Virus record (IMG/VR): IMGVR_UViG_3300021403_000051
Location: 1 to 25,213 of that record
From: a virus
Reading direction: 5' to 3' (one strand)
Length of the DNA: 25,213 nt
Of this stretch, positions 22,009 through 25,213 are shown in pieces. The notes beneath the pieces are model-generated. The model saw only the letters and a program-made list of their open reading frames with translations. It was not told where the DNA came from and ran no database searches. The translations under genes and the position numbers were made by a program. The stretch's first letter is position 1. Every line of letters starts with the position of its first letter.

Positions 22009-22283
22009 CACACCCCGACCAATACACCCGCCGCGCGGACCCGTTGGAGGGCGCCAAAGTGTGTGGTTATTGCGGACGCCTGATAGGTGAGGGCGCCACC
22101 ATCGTCCGCGGGGCGGGACAGGGCGCCTGGGAACACTTGCGGTGTTACCCGACGCCGCGCCCCAACCCGTGCCCCCACGGGCGGAACCGGTACGCGTGCC
22201 TGGTGTGCGTGGGCGTCCTGGCCGAAACCCACCCCGCCGATACACCGTTCATCCCACCGGGCCAACCGGTTCCGACGCCATGA
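22005..22283 (+). CDS. small zinc-ribbon/treble-clef-like protein
   Basis: 92 residues. Two Cys/His clusters: C20-x2-C23 with H44-x2-C47 (VCGYCGRLIGEG, then WEHLRCY), and C56/H58 with C65-x2-C68 (NPCPHGRNRYACLVC). The pattern predicts zinc binding and possibly nucleic acid binding. ATGA overlaps both neighbours. The Pro-rich C-terminus seems disordered. Role unknown. Confidence 0.65.
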   Translation: MTHPDQYTRRADPLEGAKVCGYCGRLIGEGATIVRGAGQGAWEHLRCYPTPRPNPCPHGRNRYACLVCVGVLAETHPADTPFIPPGQPVPTP

Positions 22284-22714
22284 CCACGCCCATCGTGGGG
22301 GCGCCCGCCCTCGCCGCCGCCGTCGGCGCCACCGCCCGCCAGGTCGACTATTGGACCCGCCTGGGATGGATCACCCCCGACAACCCCAACGCGGGATCCG
22401 GGATCAACACCATCTATCCACCCGCCGCCGTTGACCACGCCCGCGCCATGGCCCGCCTAGTGGCCGTCGGGGTCAACCCAGGCGCCGCCCACGAACTAGC
22501 GCGCCGCCTCGAACAGGTCGACCGCCTCGACCTAGGCGACGGATACGCCCTCGAACGGAACCCGCCATGGATCAATGCCGACGGTGTCACGCCCCCATCG
22601 TGTGGACAATCACCGAACGCGGTAAGCGAATGCCCCTCGACCGCGAACCCACCCCCACCGGAAACATCGCCATGTGGACCGACGCCAACGGAATCGACCG
22701 GTCCCGATACCTGA
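22280..22714 (+). CDS. MerR-like HTH protein with long out-of-frame overlap
   Basis: 144 residues. A MerR-type winged helix covers about residues 5-75 (VGAPALAAAVGATARQVDYW, then LGWITPDNPNAGSG, YPPAAVDHARAMARLVAVGV). After about residue 95 the sequence becomes Pro/Ser/Thr-rich without structure and runs 148 bases into the next gene in another frame. The domain is well formed, so the gene is real; the tail is probably a chance extension after loss of an earlier stop. It may be an early transcription regulator. Confidence 0.7.
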   Translation: MTTPIVGAPALAAAVGATARQVDYWTRLGWITPDNPNAGSGINTIYPPAAVDHARAMARLVAVGVNPGAAHELARRLEQVDRLDLGDGYALERNPPWINADGVTPPSCGQSPNAVSECPSTANPPPPETSPCGPTPTESTGPDT

Positions 22715-22851
22715 CCGCGGGGGAACGCGTCAACGCCTACGAACGGCGGATGACGCCGCATATGGCCACCTGTCCCACCTGGGGGCAGGACCGACCCGCG
22801 CGACCCCAACCCGCCACGCCGCCCACCCTGTTCGAAACCCGTGGGCTATGA
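22567..22851 (+). CDS. small zinc-binding protein
   Basis: 94 residues. C4-x2-C7 at the start (MDQCRRCHAPIVWTITERGK) and H65...C69 near the end (MTPHMATCP) can form one zinc site; RMPLDREPTPTGN follows the first pair. This arrangement is common in small actinophage proteins near replication or regulation genes. The cysteine pair requires the ATG at 22567 despite the overlap with the MerR-like gene. ATGA overlap with the next gene. Confidence 0.7.
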   Translation: MDQCRRCHAPIVWTITERGKRMPLDREPTPTGNIAMWTDANGIDRSRYLTAGERVNAYERRMTPHMATCPTWGQDRPARPQPATPPTLFETRGL

Positions 22852-23273
22852 CGTTCATTCGCCCGATCAACAACCCCGCCGACAAAACCCGCGAACGCCA
22901 CATCGCGGACCAGGTCGCCCGCGCCTGGGGATGGGACCTCCACCCGTTCGCCATCCTGGACCGCGTTGACTTTTCCGCCCACCACCGCGGGCGGACCGTC
23001 GCCATGGTGGAAGTCAAATCGAACACCCACCCCTACGGGACCTATCGCTACCTCATGGTGTCCGCCCACAAAGTGATCGCCCTACGCGACGCCGCCCACG
23101 GGTTCCACGTCCGCCCCATCCTGGTCATCGCCTGGACCGACCGGACCGGTTGGGTGGACCTCGACCGGACACCACCCATCGACACCAGGTGGACCGGACG
23201 CGAGGGCGACCCAGACGAACTATGCGCGTTCCTACCGGTCGGGATCTTCCGCCCCCTCACCGACCAACCGTGA
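22848..23273 (+). CDS. PD-(D/E)XK-like nuclease-fold protein
   Basis: 141 residues. After an N-terminal helix (KTRERHIADQVARAWGWDLH) come strand AILDRVDFSAHHRGR and strand AMVEVKSNTH, giving the D...E-x-K triad of the PD-(D/E)XK fold, then a helix SAHKVIALRDAAHG and strand PILVIAWTDR. It may be a structure-specific or DNA-end nuclease, or a small restriction-like enzyme. The fold is suggested by pattern only. Located late in the early operon before an HTH gene. Confidence 0.6.
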   Translation: MTFIRPINNPADKTRERHIADQVARAWGWDLHPFAILDRVDFSAHHRGRTVAMVEVKSNTHPYGTYRYLMVSAHKVIALRDAAHGFHVRPILVIAWTDRTGWVDLDRTPPIDTRWTGREGDPDELCAFLPVGIFRPLTDQP

Positions 23274-23277
23274 CCCG

Positions 23278-23553
23278 ATGGCCCCCGCGTTCCGGGATTG
23301 GGTCGCCGCGATATACGCCGCCAAAATCACCCCCGCCGCCCGCGATACCCTCATCGCCTACGGGTTGCACATGTCCCGGAACGGAACCATCCGAATATCG
23401 CGGGACACCATTGGGGAATGGACGGAACGGGGTAGCCGCGTCCTCGCCCGACATATCCAGGAAGGCACCCGCGCGGGCATCCTCGAACCAATCCGCGGCG
23501 CCGGTCGCGGGCACCCCGCCACCTACCGCGCCACCCTGCCACCCGATGTCTAA
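23278..23553 (+). CDS. winged-helix DNA-binding protein
   Basis: 91 residues, four bases after the previous stop. The pattern is a winged HTH: TPAARDTLIAYGLHMSRNGT, then ISRDTIGEWTERGSRVLARH and IQEGTRAGILEPIRGAGRGH, closing with TYRATLPP. Actinophages use such proteins as replication initiators or regulators. It lies right before the structured non-coding region with long repeats, which would be a natural target. Stop at 23551-23553. Confidence 0.65.
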   Translation: MAPAFRDWVAAIYAAKITPAARDTLIAYGLHMSRNGTIRISRDTIGEWTERGSRVLARHIQEGTRAGILEPIRGAGRGHPATYRATLPPDV

Positions 23554-23931
23554 CTATCTCGGTCGGGACGTATACGAACAGGCGACACGCCGTAACGGGT
23601 GTCGTCCAGGGTCACCCGTTGGGGGTCAACGGGTGACCCTAGCGAAACACGCGACACGCCGTAACGGGTGTCGTCCAGGGTCACCCGTTGTGAACGCCCA
23701 CACATATAGGGATCGCGCGCGCGCGCCCCTTAAGGCGACCACCAACTACGGCACATGCACCGTCCAACCGCACAACCCAGCGTGTCGGCCACCCATCGGT
23801 CCTGCCGCGGATCCCTGGCGGGATCCTTGCCCCCGAACAATGCTGGTCAATTACCGCACAAATGAACCCAATCAATCCCGACCCAGCGCAACCACAAGTA
23901 AGCAACGCGCGCGCGAACGAATGGCGGAACA
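23554..23931 (+). other. structured non-coding region, possible origin or regulatory element
   Basis: No convincing gene in 378 bases. It has a 40-base exact direct repeat (23582-23621 and 23651-23690), a perfect 14-bp hairpin (23608-23640), a hairpin GGATCCC-TGGC-GGGATCC (23809-23826), TATAGGG near 23704 and alternating GC runs (near 23714 and 23906). Base use differs from the coding parts; for example CAGC appears twice. A frame ending at 23935 crosses it but has no codon pattern. Confidence 0.6.
23582..23690 (+). repeat. two 40-bp exact direct repeats with a strong hairpin between
   Basis: Copies at 23582-23621 and 23651-23690 start GCGACACGCCGTAACGGGTG and end AGGGTCACCCGTTG. The base 23627-23640 (CAACGGGTGACCCT) is the exact reverse complement of the 14 bases that end each copy. 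It can thus pair with copy one (5-base loop) or copy two (36-base loop), giving two exclusive folds. Each copy also has a smaller GACAC/GTGTC stem. Confidence 0.85.
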
Positions 23932-24369
23932 ATGACAACGGAATCGGATTCCCTAATCCGCGTGGTGTTCGTCCCAGGTAAACCAATCCCGGAAGGATCC
24001 ACCACCGCCTACGTTCGAGGCGGACACGCCAACACCACCCACGCCAACGCCCGCGTCCTACGCCCCTGGCGGGCAGAGATCCACGCCGTGATCCGCGCCG
24101 CCACCCCCGAACGAACCATCGACATCCCCACCGGACCGGTGGCCGTCGTCCTCACGTTCCTCATGCCCCGCCGCACCGCCGAACCCAAACGGTCCACCCC
24201 GCCGCACACCAGGAAACCCGACCTGGACAAGTTGATCCGCGCCGTGATGGACGCCATGACGGGCGTGGTCTACGCCGACGACGCGCAAGTGATCCACGTC
24301 GCCGCCGACAAGAGGACCGCCGCCATCGGGGAACAACCGGGCGTCCTCATCCGGTGGTGGGAACGATGA
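23932..24369 (+). CDS. rusA: RusA-like Holliday junction resolvase
   Basis: 145 residues. The RusA signature is at residues 95-127: KPDLDKL with D97 and D99, then DAMTGVVYADDAQV with D107, D116 and D117, and K127. The N-terminus (VVFVPGKPIPEGS) is also typical. It would cut four-way junctions made during recombination or replication before packaging. It follows the structured region with no obvious SD (GCGGAAC before ATG). Confidence 0.92.
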   Translation: MTTESDSLIRVVFVPGKPIPEGSTTAYVRGGHANTTHANARVLRPWRAEIHAVIRAATPERTIDIPTGPVAVVLTFLMPRRTAEPKRSTPPHTRKPDLDKLIRAVMDAMTGVVYADDAQVIHVAADKRTAAIGEQPGVLIRWWER

Positions 24370-24614
24370 TCGACCCCCGACCCCGAACTATCTACGCCGA
24401 CGTGTGTTGCCCCATCGTGATCAACGTGGGACCCAAACCCACCCACGGGAACCGACGCGCGGTCCGCGTCACCCACGACGCCGCGTGCCTTGCCCTGTCC
24501 GACGACGACGCCCGCCGCCACGTCAACGCGTGCATCGTCGCCATCCTGACCGCCATCTACCGCCTACCGCCCACGGTGATATTCCGGGCCAGGGATGACA
24601 CGCCGTACACCTAG
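24366..24614 (+). CDS. small hypothetical protein
   Basis: 82 residues; ATGA overlap with rusA. Strand-rich N-terminus with two adjacent cysteines (TIYADVCCPIVINVG), basic turn, then helix-rich part (HDAACLALSDDDARRHVNAC then IVAILTAIYRLP). No family recognised. Last gene of the early operon before the HNH gene. Confidence 0.6.
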   Translation: MIDPRPRTIYADVCCPIVINVGPKPTHGNRRAVRVTHDAACLALSDDDARRHVNACIVAILTAIYRLPPTVIFRARDDTPYT

Positions 24615-24672
24615 GACCTACCATCGGTCAATCCCTCAACCCGACGAAACGCCAACCAGGGAAACAACAACC

Positions 24673-25213
24673 ATGTCGTCCGCGCTCCGGTCCACGGGAT
24701 CGACAACCAGGTGGCGCCGCCTACGCGCCGCCCACGCGCGGACCCTGCCCCGTCCCTGTTGGCGGTGCGGACGAATGATCAACACATGGGACCGCTGGGT
24801 GTTGGGCCACATCATCGACAGGGCAGACGGCGGCGACGACCACCTGTTGGCGCCCGAACACGAACGGTGTGGTTACTCGGCAGGCGCGACCGCGGGCAAC
24901 CGGCGACGCCACGCGAGATCCGTTGCGGCACACCAGGTTCGCTACGGTGAAGATCAATACCGACCCACGCCGGCGACAGGGGAAACCGTTGCGGCGCAAG
25001 GGATCTCGCCCGCCGACAACCGTTGGGGCACAAGCGAACCCCTCGCCCCGCTCGCCGACGCGACAACCGTTGCGGCACAAGCGATCCCGCCGCGCGACGA
25101 CGACGCGAAAAGCGTTGCGACGCAAGCGGTGTCGACGGGCGAAACGCGTTGCGCCGCAACGGATCTCGCCCGCGGGGGGTCCGTTTTTTGTGACGCCCCC
25201 CCGCCGCTGGCAC
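24673..25213 (+). CDS. HNH endonuclease, partial (runs off the right end)
   Basis: Open from ATG 24673 to the window end, 180 codons plus one base. HNH part: C29-x2-C32, G45-H46...D49, GGDD at 53-56, H63-x2-C66 (WVLGHIIDRADGGDDH, then PEHERCGYSAGATAGN). The middle Asn of a standard HNH is not seen; His57 stands there. Such enzymes assist terminase at cos sites. After residue 80 the frame crosses the repeat array, giving low-complexity protein (TVAAQ, SVATQ). If the window ends are joined, the stop is TGA at 45-47 and the product has 195 residues. Confidence 0.8.
   Translation, partial: MSSALRSTGSTTRWRRLRAAHARTLPRPCWRCGRMINTWDRWVLGHIIDRADGGDDHLLAPEHERCGYSAGATAGNRRRHARSVAAHQVRYGEDQYRPTPATGETVAAQGISPADNRWGTSEPLAPLADATTVAAQAIPPRDDDAKSVATQAVSTGETRCAATDLARGGSVFCDAPPPLA
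24915..25178 (-). repeat. right terminal repeat array, six degenerate units, mostly inverted relative to the left array
   Basis: Core TTGCGnCGCAA-like units have their TTG at 24923, 24989, 25023, 25070, 25115 and 25149; spacings are 66, 34, 47, 45 and 34. The first unit has the left-array direction; the others read as its reverse complement, with GAAAC/GACAAC before and GATCTCGCC after the core. They lie inside the HNH reading frame but in different codon phases, so the DNA, not the protein, is conserved. Confidence 0.75.
25172..25204. other. GC-rich hairpin with T6 loop at the right terminus
   Basis: GCGGGGGG (25172-25179) pairs with CCCCCCGC (25197-25204); the loop holds TTTTTT. It lies just outside the last repeat, at the middle of the mirrored arrays if the ends are joined. 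It might be near a cos cleavage site or an assembly break caused by structure. Confidence 0.5.

Noticed and set aside
22601-22609. TGTGGACAA, a perfect DnaA box on the minus strand
   Set aside because: Single copy inside a coding frame (Val-Trp-Thr) with no partner box; a near match TTGTCCCCA at 19431 is isolated too. One 9-base match in 25 kb can be chance.
23582-23690. CRISPR array
   Set aside because: Only two repeat copies, each 40 bases, with an inverted copy in the 29-base spacer and no cas genes.
23150-23935. 261-residue plus-strand frame crossing the nuclease-like gene, the HTH gene and the repeat region
   Set aside because: Out of frame with two good genes, Pro/Arg/Thr-rich, and it merely translates the 40-bp repeats. 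Its TGA overlapping the rusA ATG is probably coincidence.

Overview
The window looks like the complete, or nearly complete, genome of a small temperate tailed phage (siphovirus type) of a high-GC actinobacterium. The DNA is visibly about two-thirds G+C, GTG and TTG starts are frequent, and Shine-Dalgarno (SD) sites are of the AGGAGG/GGAAGG type. Nearly every gene overlaps the next by ATGA/GTGA. The integrase, the attP site carrying the 3' part of a tRNA-Val(CAC) gene, and the repressor show a lysogenic lifestyle. No DNA polymerase, primase or helicase is visible, so replication must rely on the host.

Layout: (1) 1-303 is non-coding and holds an array of degenerate repeats in front of the terminase. 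(2) 304-12142, plus strand, is the virion operon: large terminase, HK97-type portal, prohead protease, a repeat-rich leader, major capsid protein, a PKD/Ig-like protein probably joined to it by frameshift, connector proteins, major tail protein, tail assembly chaperones, tape measure, a tail protein with a carbohydrate-binding-like insert, a C1q-like tip protein and a small conserved protein. (3) 12139-14378 is the lysis cassette: a small membrane protein, a small unknown, an M15 peptidase, a two-segment holin and an amidase. Both lysins carry a strong in-frame internal SD-ATG just before their C-terminal module. (4) 14637-16800, minus strand, is a seven-gene cluster between the lysis genes and attP, where lysogenic conversion genes usually sit. 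One gene encodes two classical C2H2 zinc fingers and an AT-hook-like motif. (5) 16825-18892 is the attP/integrase/repressor/operator module. (6) 18893-24614, plus strand, is the early operon: excisionase-like protein, RecB/Cas4-like exonuclease, RecT-like annealing protein, several small zinc-binding or HTH proteins, a second PD-(D/E)XK-like protein, a structured non-coding region with two 40-bp direct repeats, and RusA. (7) 24673-25213 is an HNH endonuclease gene that runs off the right end and whose 3' part is filled with the same repeats as the left end, mostly inverted.

If the ends are joined, the HNH gene stops at 45-47 and the two repeat arrays face each other between HNH and terL, where cos/packaging sites normally lie. 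A further copy of the repeat lies in the repressor/xis control region. Other genome-wide oddities are a very strong scarcity of CAGC/GCTG and a motif shared by the two longest structured non-coding regions. All calls come from reading the sequence; no database search was possible.
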